Positions 25,679 to 35,081 of a stretch of 64,000 nucleotides of DNA are shown here, in pieces. Under the pieces are notes generated by a model that was not told the DNA's origin, ran no database searches, and was given only the letters and a program-made list of their open reading frames with translations. Origin of the DNA: a bacterium (lineage in GTDB: Bacteria > Caldisericota > Caldisericia > Cryosericales > Cryosericaceae); the NCBI GenBank assembly GCA_021373025.1, contig JAJFTL010000037.1, positions 1-64,000 on the forward strand, given 5' to 3'. Numbering within the stretch: position 1 is the first letter of the stretch; the number at the start of each line of letters is the position of its first letter. Position numbers and translations under genes: made by a program.

Positions 25679-26635
25679 ATGGACATCCCCCGCCTCGCCG
25701 TCTTTGGTTCTGCCCCAATTTCCGTTCCGGTCTTCGAAGCCATTCGGCAACACTGTCAGGTCCCCATCGCAGTTATCTCTGAGGAACCCACCGTCCGTCA
25801 TGGGAAAGTCGTTCTGAACCCAGTCCAGACATGGGCAGACCTCAATGGCATCCCCGTCGTCAATGGAGCCTCAATATCATCCCAATCGCTGAGACTCCTC
25901 CTGCAGGATGCACGTATAGATATTCTGTTCCTCTTCGCCTACGGGAGGCTTCTCCCAGCTGAACTGCTTGACACACCACGCTATGGGTCAATCAACCTCC
26001 ATCCCTCTCCGCTGCCATGGTATCGTGGCGCTGCTCCGATCGAGAGGCAAATCATCGACGGTCGTTCTGAGTCCGCTGTTAGCATCATCCGCATGAACAC
26101 ATTGCTCGACCGGGGAGAACTTCTGGCCCAGGAACCCTTCACCATTTCCGAGACTGGTTACCGAGCGGACGTTGAGGCCTCCATCCTCCGCGTTGGAATT
26201 CCACTCTCCCTCAGAGTCATCGAGTCGCTTGTGTTGGGGACGGCCACACCTCTCCCGCAGGTTGGTGAAGGATCGTACGCCCGAAAGCTACTCCCTGAAG
26301 AACAGTTGATTGATTGGTCGGCTTCTGTGACACGTATTCACAATCTCGTGCGCGCGCTCAGTCCCGACCCTTGCGCCTCGACCTATCAAGGTCCCAACCG
26401 CATCAGGATCCTGCGAGCCGATCCCTTGCATGCCGACATGCGTCTCCCCGATACCGCGCCCGCCGGTATGCTGATGCAGTTCGCTCGAAAGCGCGCTGCT
26501 GTCCGCTGTGGCGACGGATGGCTGGAGCTGATCGAGCTGCAGTTTCCCGGAAAGACACCCACGTCCGCCGTGGACCTTCTTCATGGCCGCCGTCTTCTTC
26601 CCGGAACTATCTTCAGTCAAAAACCTGTCCCATAA
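25679..26635 (+). CDS. fmt: Methionyl-tRNA formyltransferase
   Basis: The 318-residue enzyme formylates initiator Met-tRNA with 10-formyl-THF. The N-terminal formyltransferase domain has the catalytic block INLHPSPLPWYRGAAPIERQ (Asn and His) and the conserved Asp in TLLDRGELL. The C-terminal OB-like tRNA-binding domain covers about residues 205-310. The N-terminal loop reads GSAPISVPVFEAI, slightly divergent from the common GTPxFA form. It is the last plus-strand gene before the convergent gap. Confidence 0.95.
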   Translation: MDIPRLAVFGSAPISVPVFEAIRQHCQVPIAVISEEPTVRHGKVVLNPVQTWADLNGIPVVNGASISSQSLRLLLQDARIDILFLFAYGRLLPAELLDTPRYGSINLHPSPLPWYRGAAPIERQIIDGRSESAVSIIRMNTLLDRGELLAQEPFTISETGYRADVEASILRVGIPLSLRVIESLVLGTATPLPQVGEGSYARKLLPEEQLIDWSASVTRIHNLVRALSPDPCASTYQGPNRIRILRADPLHADMRLPDTAPAGMLMQFARKRAAVRCGDGWLELIELQFPGKTPTSAVDLLHGRRLLPGTIFSQKPVP

Positions 26636-27207
26636 TTCGATCCTATTTATCCACAGCTAAGGTCGACTTCCGCAAAGATTGATTTGCGGTAGTCGGATTT
26701 CCCCTTCAACCGACGTGGCGACTACGCCATATACCAGACAGGGGACTCGGATAGCCACGGGTTCCTCTCGAGGACCCCGACAGTCCACGGAAGTGGATGT
26801 GAGCCACACGGATACGTGATCTCGCAAGTGCCTCCACTACGAGCTCGCCCCTGAGGCATCTGTACGAGCTCCTGTGGTGGTGTAGCTGATACGGTCTACC
26901 AGTACCTCTCGTGTGTCGTACGCCAAAAGCATCTCCCAAGACTAACCGTGCCCGTCCTGGTCTCGCGTTGTGCCCTTTTACCATTGCCAACGTTCTTTTG
27001 ACAATCTCGATCTCTTCCTTTTCGATGAAGACACACGTGCATGAAGAGGACCGCAGGCCCCGACCCACTCTGCCTCTGCCAGGTCAGGGCTGGCCAGTCC
27101 ATCAAAATCGTGGGTTTTGCAGCAATCTCACGCACGATAGTACAACTCATGAATCGAAATCTCTTCCTAGGGCCACTTTTCTGCCCATACAACTCGGAGC
27201 TCCGCGG
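26636..27207. other. Convergent intergenic region with no convincing gene
   Basis: The 572 bases between fmt (plus) and the xer recombinase (minus) hold a 7-bp perfect hairpin just after fmt. There is also a repeated TACGAGCTC about 34 bases apart (near 26837 and 26871). A 45-codon minus-strand frame, 26859 to 26722, starts MPQGRARSGG after AGGAG. Upstream of it the same frame is open except for a TAG at 26896-26898. I recognise no protein family or structured RNA here and see no dif-like site, so it may be decayed coding sequence. Confidence 0.6.
26670..26689 (+). terminator. Hairpin after fmt, possible terminator
   Basis: CCGCAAA (26670-26676) and TTTGCGG (26683-26689) form a perfect 7-bp stem with a 6-base loop, 35 bases after the fmt stop. 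No clear T-tract follows on either strand, so intrinsic termination is not certain. Confidence 0.4.
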
Positions 27208-28143
27208 TCAGATTTTGATGGTGTCTTCGGCAGCGTGTTCCAGACGGTCCGTTGTATGGACGTAGATCTGGGTCGTCGTGATGTTTTGATGCCGGAGTGT
27301 ATCGCGGACCTGCTCTATCGTGGCACCGTTCTGAAGGGCCATTGTAGCAAAGGTATGCCGCAGCGAGTGCGCGGAGATGCGGGAAGAATACACACCTATT
27401 CCCAGCAGTTTCTGTTTCACGTCGGACCGAAGCGTCCTCGTCGTGATCCTTCTATCCTTGTTGTTGTTGCTGTGTGACACAAACAGCGGTGCATGGGGGT
27501 CGGTGCAGTGACGAGCAGCCAGGTAGTGGGCTATGGGTTCATATGCTTCACGGGTCAGCACAACAAAGTCATCCTTAGCGTCCTTACCCTTGCTGCGCAC
27601 ATACAGGAGCGTTGCATTTGACGTCTGGCGAATGTCGCCGACATTAGAGCCGACAACCTCCATTGTCCGCAGGCCCGTCCGAAGCATCAGATTGATCATG
27701 GCAAAGTCACGAAGTCCGATGATACTCGTCGTATCGATCGAGCTGAGAAGGTCACGTGCCTGTTGAAGTGTCAAGGGATCCCGATTGAACCCAAAGGAAC
27801 GCTTGAAGCCCTTCAGACCAGCCGACACATCTGGATAGATGCGGCTAGACTCTAGGTACTTGAAGAACTGGCGGACAGCTGTCAGGTAGAGATTTCCTGT
27901 CCTAGGTGAAAGCCCCTCGGCAAGCAGATGACTCTTGTATTGAACGATATCTGTCTTCGTGAGGTAGTCCATACCGCCGGCTGCCTCACGAAGAGTCAGG
28001 AAGTCCTTGAAGCGCTTGAGTGCTCTGCGATAGACAACTTTGCTGGTACTGCCAACATCCTGCGCCAGCAGGAAGCTCTCGATCAGTTGATCAAGATTCG
28101 CCGCGAGCGCACCCGCAGAAGCCCGTGGCGTGATTTCGTTCAT
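27208..28143 (-). CDS. Tyrosine recombinase of the XerC/XerD type
   Basis: The 311-residue integrase-family protein has an N-terminal SAM-like core-binding domain (about residues 15-105) and a C-terminal catalytic domain. The active-site residues can be placed: Arg in MLRTGLRTMEVV, Lys in YVRSKGKDAKD, HxxR in SAHSLRHTFA, His in TLRHQNITTTQ and the nucleophile Tyr in TTQIYVH. Size and sequence fit chromosome-dimer resolvases (XerC/D/H) better than phage integrases, and nothing mobile surrounds it. Its start overlaps the MIP18-family gene by 4 bases, so it closes the glyA-murA operon. Confidence 0.88.
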   Translation of the reverse strand: MNEITPRASAGALAANLDQLIESFLLAQDVGSTSKVVYRRALKRFKDFLTLREAAGGMDYLTKTDIVQYKSHLLAEGLSPRTGNLYLTAVRQFFKYLESSRIYPDVSAGLKGFKRSFGFNRDPLTLQQARDLLSSIDTTSIIGLRDFAMINLMLRTGLRTMEVVGSNVGDIRQTSNATLLYVRSKGKDAKDDFVVLTREAYEPIAHYLAARHCTDPHAPLFVSHSNNNKDRRITTRTLRSDVKQKLLGIGVYSSRISAHSLRHTFATMALQNGATIEQVRDTLRHQNITTTQIYVHTTDRLEHAAEDTIKI

Positions 28144-28484
28144 TTGTCGGTCGAGTTATCGGTCTCGGCTGCCGGAGTAGCTGCGATCAACCCGGCCTTC
28201 ACTGCAGCGTCTTCCTTGATCATCGAAATGTCCCAGGGTGGATCGAACACTAGGTCCACGCGAACGTTGTTTACTCCGGCAACCGTCCGAATTGCCTGCT
28301 CAGCCTGCTCGACTATATAGCTGCCCATCGGGCATTGTGGAGCAGTCATTGTCATGCGGACCGTGACATCGCTATCCTTGGTAATCTCGACGCCGTAGAC
28401 CAATCCGAGATCGACCACATTGATAGGGATTTCTGGATCATAGACGGTGCGCAGCACGTCCAAAATCTGTTCTTCTGTTACCAT
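28140..28484 (-). CDS. MIP18 family (DUF59) Fe-S assembly protein
   Basis: The 114-residue protein has the DUF59 fold: YDPEIPINVVDLGLVYGVEI near the start, then MTMTAPQCPMGSYI with the conserved Cys, and LVFDPPWD near the end. Relatives (SufT, PaaD, Mip18) help insert iron-sulfur clusters into target proteins. I take ATG 28484 (MVTEEQ), 7 bases after GGAGG; an in-frame TTG two codons earlier overlaps the murA stop. It is a single-domain form without an attached Mrp ATPase. Confidence 0.9.
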   Translation of the reverse strand: MVTEEQILDVLRTVYDPEIPINVVDLGLVYGVEITKDSDVTVRMTMTAPQCPMGSYIVEQAEQAIRTVAGVNNVRVDLVFDPPWDISMIKEDAAVKAGLIAATPAAETDNSTDK

Positions 28485-28486
28485 TC

Positions 28487-29764
28487 TCAAGCCTCCATTT
28501 GATTGACTCGGGTCACATGTCCTCCGAGCTGCGCCAGCTTGGTCTCCAGCGCCTCGTAGCCGCGATCAATATGGTAGATCGATTTTACTGTTGTCGTGCC
28601 ATGCGCCGCCAGGCCCGCAAGCACCAAAGCAGAGCCACCTCTCAGATCTTTTGCCTGAACGATCGCTGAATTCAGGGAGTCGACTCCTTCAATGATGGCG
28701 GTCTCGTCTGCCACCTTAATATGAGCTCCCATACGCTCAAGTTCGAGGATTGCACCGAACCTGTTCTCGAAGATGCTTTCCACAACAACAGAGTTCCCAT
28801 GTGCAAGCGTCAGATATGCAGTCATCTGAGGTTGCGCATCCGTTGGGTATCCTGGAAAGGTCAAGGTGCGAATGTCAGTTGACCGATAGTCAGGAACACC
28901 CTTCACAGTCACTGTGTCATCGCCTTCCACCTCGACCACGGCTCCCGTTTCCCTGAGCTTGGCAATGACAGACCATACATGCCGTGCGTCTACGCCTGAA
29001 ATCTTCGTCTCACCTTGCGTAATGGCCGTGGCCACCATTAACGTCGACGCCTCAATGCGGTCGCCTATGATGCTATGCGATGCCCCATGAAGCTCATTTA
29101 CTCCTTCAATGCGGAACCCGAAGGGGAAAACCGGCACAATGCGCGCGCCGGCCTTATTGAGAAAGGAGATAAGATCGTACACTTCCGGTTCCTGTGCCGC
29201 ATTGAAGATACGCGTTGTACCTTCCGCCAGTGAAGCAGCCAGCAAGAGATTCTCCGTTGCTCCCACGCTAGGAAAGTCAAGATACACGTCACAGGCCTTG
29301 AGAGCGGGAGCCTGGCCCACAAGGTAGCCCTCCCTCCATTCGAACTGCGTCCCCATGGCACGCAAGCCCTTGATATGGAGATCGATGGGGCGAGCTCCAA
29401 TGTTGCATCCCCCCAGCGAGGGGAGCATCGCCCTGTGCTCTCGTGCCAGAAGCGCTCCGACCAACGTCTGCGTACCGCGCAGACTATATCCGTTCGTATT
29501 TTCGACACGTGTCGCTATGGGACCTCGCGTATCAAGGACCAACTCTGCATCCTTGAACGAAACCACCTTGACCCCCATTGCCTGAATGAGCGTAAGCAGC
29601 GATTGGAGATCGCTAATATCTGGCACGTTCTGGAAGGTCACAGTGTCGCGTACAGCGATCGCCGCTGCCACGAGTGGCAGAATCGAATTCTTGGCACCAC
29701 TGCAGCGGACCGAACCATGGAGCGAATGCCCTCCTTCAATAAGAAAACTCTCTTGAGTTGTCAT
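28487..29764 (-). CDS. murA: UDP-N-acetylglucosamine 1-carboxyvinyltransferase
   Basis: This 425-residue EPSP-synthase-fold enzyme adds enolpyruvate from PEP to UDP-GlcNAc, the first committed step of peptidoglycan synthesis. The substrate-binding Lys-Asn is in CSGAKNSILP and the catalytic Cys is residue 120 in LGGCNIGARPIDLHIKG. Because Cys is kept rather than Asp, the enzyme should be sensitive to fosfomycin. VGATENLLLAASLAEGTT is also typical. It overlaps wecB by 4 bases. The next gene's ATG is two bases beyond its stop. Confidence 0.96.
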   Translation of the reverse strand: MTTQESFLIEGGHSLHGSVRCSGAKNSILPLVAAAIAVRDTVTFQNVPDISDLQSLLTLIQAMGVKVVSFKDAELVLDTRGPIATRVENTNGYSLRGTQTLVGALLAREHRAMLPSLGGCNIGARPIDLHIKGLRAMGTQFEWREGYLVGQAPALKACDVYLDFPSVGATENLLLAASLAEGTTRIFNAAQEPEVYDLISFLNKAGARIVPVFPFGFRIEGVNELHGASHSIIGDRIEASTLMVATAITQGETKISGVDARHVWSVIAKLRETGAVVEVEGDDTVTVKGVPDYRSTDIRTLTFPGYPTDAQPQMTAYLTLAHGNSVVVESIFENRFGAILELERMGAHIKVADETAIIEGVDSLNSAIVQAKDLRGGSALVLAGLAAHGTTTVKSIYHIDRGYEALETKLAQLGGHVTRVNQMEA

Positions 29765-30891
29765 CTCTTTTCCCCCTCAATGCGTCCGTTCAGGTAGCCA
29801 TCAAGATGGTCCAGGATCTGCGCGGCAGTCGTCCCGTCGCCATAGGGGTTCGCTCCGGCTGTACCCGTGACGGCAAAACCTCTGCTGGCCAGATGCTCAA
29901 ATGATGAAATGATCAGGTCTTCGTTCTGTCCAACCAGCGACACCCACCCGCTTGCGACTGCCTCAGGTCGTTCGGTCACCTCGCGCAGCAGGAGCATTGG
30001 CTTGTGCAGTGTGACAGCTTCCTCCTGAATGCCACCAGAGTCGCTCAACACCGCCACGCAGTTTTCAAGCATATACAAAAAATCAAAGTAGGGAAGGGGA
30101 TCTGTGAGTACAACGTTCGGCAAGCCGGAGGCAATTCCCAAAACAGTCTCCCTGACGACTGGGTTGAGATGGACAGGAAAAACGAACGTCAGTTCAGGAT
30201 GACGTGCAGACAACTTCACCAGCGCGTCTGAGAAGATCGCAATACCAGTATCCCAGTTCTCGCGACGATGTGCGGTCATGATAATCAGTGAGCTGCCTGG
30301 CGCGATTCTAGACATCACCGCTGGAGCACGGAGGTGAGGCAGGGCCATGTGCACGGCGTCTACGATTGAGTTTCCAACGATGTGGACTCTCTCGGAGTCG
30401 ACATCGGCGTCAAGAAGGTTTCGCCTGGCCTCTTCCGTCGGTGCAAAACACACATCGGCAATCTGGTCCGTCAACATGCGATTGACTTCCTCTGGGAAAG
30501 GGCTGAACTTCTCGTGGGACCGAAGTCCCGCTTCGACGTGACCGACAGGAATCTTTGCGTAGGTAGCCATCAGGGCTCCCATGAATGTTGTTGTCGTATC
30601 CCCGTGTACCAACACCATATCAGGCGCCACTTCACCCAACGCCTCCGAGATGCGCGTCGCCAGCGTAGCCGTCAAATAGGGGAGTGTCTGCCGCTGTTTC
30701 ATGACGCCGAGGTCCCGCCATACCCGAATCTCGAACAACTTCACGACGTCATCCAGCATCTCCATGTGCTGACCAGTAAGGAGGACCTTGCTCTCAAACC
30801 TGGCATCTGCTTCCAGTGCCTTCACGATGGGAGCCATCTTGATCGCCTCGGGCCGTGTTCCAAAAATGGACAGAATTCTTCTTCGACCCAC
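29761..30891 (-). CDS. wecB: UDP-GlcNAc 2-epimerase, non-hydrolysing
   Basis: This 376-residue enzyme interconverts UDP-GlcNAc and UDP-ManNAc. Typical stretches are FGTRPEAIKMAPIVKALE, LTGQHMEMLDDVV, VHGDTTTTFMGALMA, HVEAGLRS, FPEEVNRMLTDQIAD and SDSGGIQEEAVTL. I choose GTG 30891, nine bases after GGGAG and just past the tagO-like stop; the frame is open 12 codons further but within that gene. Together with the dehydrogenase and WecG-type proteins at 7-10 kb it would supply ManNAc and ManNAcA units for the wall polymer. Confidence 0.95.
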   Translation of the reverse strand: MGRRRILSIFGTRPEAIKMAPIVKALEADARFESKVLLTGQHMEMLDDVVKLFEIRVWRDLGVMKQRQTLPYLTATLATRISEALGEVAPDMVLVHGDTTTTFMGALMATYAKIPVGHVEAGLRSHEKFSPFPEEVNRMLTDQIADVCFAPTEEARRNLLDADVDSERVHIVGNSIVDAVHMALPHLRAPAVMSRIAPGSSLIIMTAHRRENWDTGIAIFSDALVKLSARHPELTFVFPVHLNPVVRETVLGIASGLPNVVLTDPLPYFDFLYMLENCVAVLSDSGGIQEEAVTLHKPMLLLREVTERPEAVASGWVSLVGQNEDLIISSFEHLASRGFAVTGTAGANPYGDGTTAAQILDHLDGYLNGRIEGEKR

Positions 30892-30892
30892 T

Positions 30893-31873
30893 TCAGTGTA
30901 CTCCCACAAGAGCGATGAGCAATCCAATGGTACACAGCATGAAGGTTACGAGATAGTACAGCATCGTAATACGCCGCTGACTCCATCCCCGGAACAGCAG
31001 CCGATAATGGAAATGACCGTTATCCGCTTTCATGGGCGACTGATGCCTGACCGCGCGCCGGAAGATGCTTGAAATCGTTTCAGCAATAGGGATCCCAAGT
31101 GCAAAAATCGAAACGATGAACATGACGGTCGTAGGGAGCTTCAGAGCTCCATAGACGGAAAGCGTCGAAATCATGAATCCAAGAAACTCCGACCCAGCAT
31201 CACCAAGAAATACACGTGCAGGATTGTAGTTGAAGACCAGAAATCCAAGAACGGCCCCGAGTAGGGCACTGAGAATCACCCCCATGGTGGCCATGCCTTT
31301 GAAGGCGGCAAAGAAGAACATCGCAAGTAGGACGAGCGCCGTTACTCCACCAGCGAGACCGTCCAGACCATCAATGAGATTCATGGCATTGGTAATCCCC
31401 ACGATCCAGAAGTAGGTCAGGATGATACCGGCTGTGCCAAGATGAAAGAATCCCCCCCGAAAGAAATCTGTGAATGCAGTAATGCGGACTCCCGAAGCTA
31501 TAACAATTACCGCGGCGATAGACTGTATCAAGAGCTTTAGGACAGGTGGGATGTCAAACATGTCATCGAGAAGCATCCCGATGAAGATGACGGCTCCGCC
31601 GATGAAGATACCTCTCAATTGTGGCGTCAGGGCATTGAAGAAAAGCACAGGCACCATGAACGCGAGGACGATGGCGATGCCGCCGGTACGCGGAGTTATT
31701 ACCTGGTTGACCCGACGCCGCTCCGTCTTGAGGTTAGAATCAGACGCTTGAGCAGGCTTGTCGGTGATACCAAGATGAAGTCCCAGCCTCATGCTGAGCG
31801 GCGTCAAGACAAGGCTCAGCATCAGAGCAACAAAAAACGACCAGAGTTGGGCGTGCGTAACAATCAGGTGCAT
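30893..31873 (-). CDS. tagO: Undecaprenyl-phosphate GlcNAc-1-phosphate transferase (TagO/WecA)
   Basis: This 326-residue polytopic protein of the MraY/WecA superfamily has about 10 membrane segments. It starts wall-polymer synthesis by moving GlcNAc-1-P from UDP-GlcNAc to undecaprenyl phosphate. Motifs are LDDMFDIPP (the Mg2+-binding DD), the NAMNLIDGLDGLAGG block and FNYNPARVFLGDAGSEFLGF. The sequence fits TagO/WecA better than MraY, since it lacks the MraY-type C-terminal His-rich loop and sits beside wecB. Confidence 0.93.
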   Translation of the reverse strand: MHLIVTHAQLWSFFVALMLSLVLTPLSMRLGLHLGITDKPAQASDSNLKTERRRVNQVITPRTGGIAIVLAFMVPVLFFNALTPQLRGIFIGGAVIFIGMLLDDMFDIPPVLKLLIQSIAAVIVIASGVRITAFTDFFRGGFFHLGTAGIILTYFWIVGITNAMNLIDGLDGLAGGVTALVLLAMFFFAAFKGMATMGVILSALLGAVLGFLVFNYNPARVFLGDAGSEFLGFMISTLSVYGALKLPTTVMFIVSIFALGIPIAETISSIFRRAVRHQSPMKADNGHFHYRLLFRGWSQRRITMLYYLVTFMLCTIGLLIALVGVH

Positions 31874-31876
31874 AGT

Positions 31877-32512
31877 CTACTTCGTTCCGTATATCCTGTC
31901 GCCCGCATCACCAAGGCCAGGGAGAATGTACCCATTCTCATTCAGCTGACGGTCAATTTCCAGGGTGACGATCTTGACATCAGGGTGATCCCTCTGCAGA
32001 ACCTCAATGCCCTCGGGCGCTGCAATAATGCAGCAGAAACTGATATTGCGCGGACGTCGCTCCTTGACCAATGAAATGGCTTTTGATGCACTGCCACCCG
32101 TTGCAAGCATGGGGTCCACGATGAACACGTCTGAGTCATGAACACTGTCAGGTAGCTTGCAATAGTACTCCACGGGTTGCAGTGTCGTCTCATCTCTGAA
32201 CAGACCAATGTGTCCCACTCTGGCGTGAGGAATCATGTCCAGCATGCCCTGTGCCATGACAAGACCAGCTCGCAGGATTGGGACGATCGTAACTTCATTT
32301 TCCAGTTCCTGTCCATCATAGTGTTCTAGAGGTGTTTCAACAGGGCAGGACCTGGTTCGCATATTCCTGCAGACCTCATACGTCATAAGCCCGGCCAACT
32401 CCTCAGCCAGCTGGCGAAAGTCCTTATGCGTCGTATTCCGGTTGCGAAGCAGAGTCAACTTGTGCCGAATCAACGGATGATCCAACACCTGAACGCCAGT
32501 GTAGCTCATCAC
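31877..32512 (-). CDS. upp: Uracil phosphoribosyltransferase
   Basis: This 211-residue salvage enzyme converts uracil and PRPP to UMP. The PRPP-binding site FIVDPMLATGGSASKAI and the uracil-binding C-terminus YILPGLGDAGDRIYGTK are present, with ILRAGLVMAQG and YYCKLPD in between. It lies 3 bases from the tagO-like gene and 5 from glyA, in the glyA-upp order familiar from Firmicutes. Confidence 0.96.
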   Translation of the reverse strand: MMSYTGVQVLDHPLIRHKLTLLRNRNTTHKDFRQLAEELAGLMTYEVCRNMRTRSCPVETPLEHYDGQELENEVTIVPILRAGLVMAQGMLDMIPHARVGHIGLFRDETTLQPVEYYCKLPDSVHDSDVFIVDPMLATGGSASKAISLVKERRPRNISFCCIIAAPEGIEVLQRDHPDVKIVTLEIDRQLNENGYILPGLGDAGDRIYGTK

Positions 32513-32517
32513 GCAGC

Positions 32518-33765
32518 TCAGTAGGCCATACCTGGATACAACGGAAAACGATCAGTCAACGCCGTTACCCGAGCTCGAATCTCAGCCAACGTGTTCTCGC
32601 TCTCCCGACCAACGATCGTTTCATCGATGAGCGCGGCAATTTCTGCCATTTCCGGTTCCTTCATACCTCGGGTTGTTGTCGCTGGGGTCCCCAACCGTAT
32701 GCCGCTTGCCTTGTTCGGCGGCAGGACATCAAACGGAATAGCATTCTTGTTGACAGTAATGCCGGCGGTCTCCATGAGTGACTGGACCTCCTTGCCATTG
32801 ACGTTCTTGACTGTCACATCAACCAGCATGAGGTGATTGTCGGTACCCCCCGAAACGATGCGGTATCCGTGATCGGCCACCGCCTGTGCGAGAGCCTTCG
32901 CGTTACTCAAAACCTGCTTCTGATAGGTAGCAAACTCGGGGGACGAAGCTTGTTTGAGAGCGACCGCTTTAGCTGCTATGATATGCTCAAGAGGCCCTCC
33001 CTGGCTGCCAGGGAACACAGCGCTGTTAATCTGCTTGGCATACTTATCTTTAAAGAGGATGATACCCCCGCGAGGACCGCGCAGCGTTTTGTGCGTCGTC
33101 GTCGTGACAAAGTCAGCATACGGCACAGGCGACGGATGAAGACCAGCCGCCACGAGTCCAGCTATGTGCGCCATATCGACCAGAAGAAGTGCTCCGACCG
33201 AATCAGCAATCTCTCGAAAGCGTGCAAAGTCGATGATCCGGGGATATGCACTGGCCCCTGCGATAATGAGCTTCGGGTGTTCTCTCTGGGCCAACTCTGC
33301 CACTTGGTCATAATCGATGGTCTCCGTGTCCCTCCGAACGCCGTACGAGACAATGCGGAACAACTTTCCGACAAGAGACACGGGGCTTCCATGGCTCAAG
33401 TGTCCACCATCGGCAAGTGACATACTCAAGATCGTGTCTCCAGGTTGCAGAACCGAAAAGTACACTTCCAGATTCGCCTGCGTCCCCGAATGGGGCTGGA
33501 CATTTGCACCCTCCGCCCCGAACAGCGCTTTTGCTCGCTCTATAGCAAGTGTTTCAACCATATCGACATACTCGCAGCCGCCATAATAGCGTTTTCCGGG
33601 GTATCCTTCGGCATATTTGTTCGTCAGTACCGATCCCTGTGCTTGCAGAACACCCTGCGATACAAAGTTCTCAGAAGCGATCAGCTCAATATTGTTCTGC
33701 TGTCTGTGCAGTTCTCTATTCAGGATCTCCGCTACTTCTGGATCAACTGCTTCAAGATGCGTCAT
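32518..33765 (-). CDS. glyA: Serine hydroxymethyltransferase
   Basis: This 415-residue PLP enzyme converts serine and THF to glycine and methylene-THF. Landmarks are [58 protein letters not shown] and the PLP-lysine segment [16 protein letters not shown] start at ATG 33765, five bases after GGAGG; two in-frame ATGs lie 12 and 18 bases upstream. It probably begins the glyA-to-xer operon, because a TATAAT box lies about 33 bases upstream. It also feeds methylene-THF to ThyX. Confidence 0.96.
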   Translation of the reverse strand: MTHLEAVDPEVAEILNRELHRQQNNIELIASENFVSQGVLQAQGSVLTNKYAEGYPGKRYYGGCEYVDMVETLAIERAKALFGAEGANVQPHSGTQANLEVYFSVLQPGDTILSMSLADGGHLSHGSPVSLVGKLFRIVSYGVRRDTETIDYDQVAELAQREHPKLIIAGASAYPRIIDFARFREIADSVGALLLVDMAHIAGLVAAGLHPSPVPYADFVTTTTHKTLRGPRGGIILFKDKYAKQINSAVFPGSQGGPLEHIIAAKAVALKQASSPEFATYQKQVLSNAKALAQAVADHGYRIVSGGTDNHLMLVDVTVKNVNGKEVQSLMETAGITVNKNAIPFDVLPPNKASGIRLGTPATTTRGMKEPEMAEIAALIDETIVGRESENTLAEIRARVTALTDRFPLYPGMAY

Positions 33766-33797
33766 AGTAGCCTCCATATCCATCGCACGTTATCAAC

Positions 33798-33803
33798 ATT
33801 ATA
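33798..33803 (-). promoter_or_regulatory. Probable -10 element of the glyA operon
   Basis: On the minus strand TATAAT occupies 33803-33798 in the 71-base gap between the ynbB-like gene and glyA. No good -35 is seen at the right distance, so the promoter call rests on the -10 and its position. Confidence 0.4.
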
Positions 33804-33836
33804 TTCTATCACCAATACCTTTCTGGGACACCGGAC

Positions 33837-35081
33837 CTATGTGTTTCGACTGTAAATGATTCCTCTCGCTGTTGCCTGGACCACCTGCCATGCATTCAGG
33901 CCTCCCTGCAGATACCCGACATATGGCTGGCGCATCGGTGCGTCAAAGCTCAGTTCAACGGTAGATCCCTGCACCAGTGTGCCGCCTGCCATCAGGACTT
34001 CTGCATCATATCCCTGCATGGGACCTGGCTCAGGCATAGCCTCAGCATCAAGGACTGAACACTCTTGAACACCTCGAGCAAATGCCATGAGTTGGTCTCG
34101 AGAAGCAAATTCTATGCGCAGAACGCTGTCGCCCCTGACACTGCGTGGTCCAGGATCCACTGAAAAACCAGATTCCTGCAGCAATGCACTTGCCAGAAGG
34201 TTCCCGACCAGCACCTGCTCCATGACTGCGGGAGCAAACAGAAGCCCTCGAAGGAACATCTCTGCGTACCCCAGATTTGGCCCTATCTCCGCCCCCACTC
34301 CAGGGCTGGAGTACCTCGTCGCTGCCAGAGCGATCGCCTTCGTAGTCCCGACAACATAGCCCCCCGTCGTGACGATACCTGCACCAACATTCTTCATGAA
34401 TGATGAGGCTAGCAGATCGGCACCATCCATTGTGGGTTCGCGGTCCTCAAGCAGGTCGCCATAACAGTTGTCGACAAGGACCAGACTTTCCGGCCACACC
34501 TGTTTGACAGTAGAAATCATTGCTGCAATATCGCTCTCGCTCAGCGCCCGCATGCGCTTGTAGCCACGGCTTCGCTGTATCAGGACCAGCTTGGGTTTCT
34601 GAACAGCACAACAACCCGTGATCTGCTCCTGCCACTGGGTGCGTGGCAGTATAGTCAGATCGCACTGCGCGTACGTGATACCAAATTCTGCCAGCGAGCC
34701 GTGCGAAGAGCGAATACCTATGATCTCCTCCATGGTGTCGTAGGGAGCTCCAGTGATCGAACACAGCAGGTCGCCAGGGCGCAGGACACCAAACATGGCT
34801 ATAGCGAGAGCATGCGTGCCCGAGATAATCTGAGGACGTACCAGTGCTGCTTCTGCGCCGTACAACAGCGCAAACACGCGCTCCATCTTGTCACGCAGAC
34901 CGTCCCCGATCCCATAGCCCGACGATGGCCGAAGTTCCGAGGTCAACAAGTGTACAGCATGAATAGCATCCAGGATCCGCATGAAATTGCGACGTTGAAC
35001 CGCTCGAATGTCCTGTATTTCCGCAGCAAACTCACTCTCAAACTGCAGGGCCCTCTCAAGCAGCTGGCTCTCTGTTATCAC
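33837..35081 (-). CDS. PLP-dependent 'aluminum resistance' family protein (YnbB-like)
   Basis: This 414-residue protein of the Cys/Met-metabolism PLP family (Met_gamma_lyase, PF06838 type) resembles B. subtilis YnbB. The PLP-binding lysine should be in ADLLASSFMKNVGAGIVTTG, and the aspartate in LVLVDNCYGDLLEDREPTMD. RPQIISGTHALAIAMFGVLR and GAPYDTMEEIIGIR are family-typical. The true substrate is not established; names such as cystathionine beta-lyase or aluminum resistance protein are historical. It overlaps miaA by 4 bases, the same neighbourhood as in many Firmicutes. Confidence 0.88.
   Translation of the reverse strand: MITESQLLERALQFESEFAAEIQDIRAVQRRNFMRILDAIHAVHLLTSELRPSSGYGIGDGLRDKMERVFALLYGAEAALVRPQIISGTHALAIAMFGVLRPGDLLCSITGAPYDTMEEIIGIRSSHGSLAEFGITYAQCDLTILPRTQWQEQITGCCAVQKPKLVLIQRSRGYKRMRALSESDIAAMISTVKQVWPESLVLVDNCYGDLLEDREPTMDGADLLASSFMKNVGAGIVTTGGYVVGTTKAIALAATRYSSPGVGAEIGPNLGYAEMFLRGLLFAPAVMEQVLVGNLLASALLQESGFSVDPGPRSVRGDSVLRIEFASRDQLMAFARGVQECSVLDAEAMPEPGPMQGYDAEVLMAGGTLVQGSTVELSFDAPMRQPYVGYLQGGLNAWQVVQATARGIIYSRNT

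Noticed and set aside
26722-26859. 45-codon minus-strand frame with AGGAG upstream
   Set aside because: Too short and unlike anything known to call as a gene; described only as part of the gap.
26706-27068. 120-codon minus-strand frame in the convergent gap
   Set aside because: Basic, low-complexity peptide with no family resemblance and no good start site.
27208-28143. Integrase of a mobile element
   Set aside because: No attachment repeats, cargo or other mobile genes are near, and the gene is coupled to a housekeeping operon.
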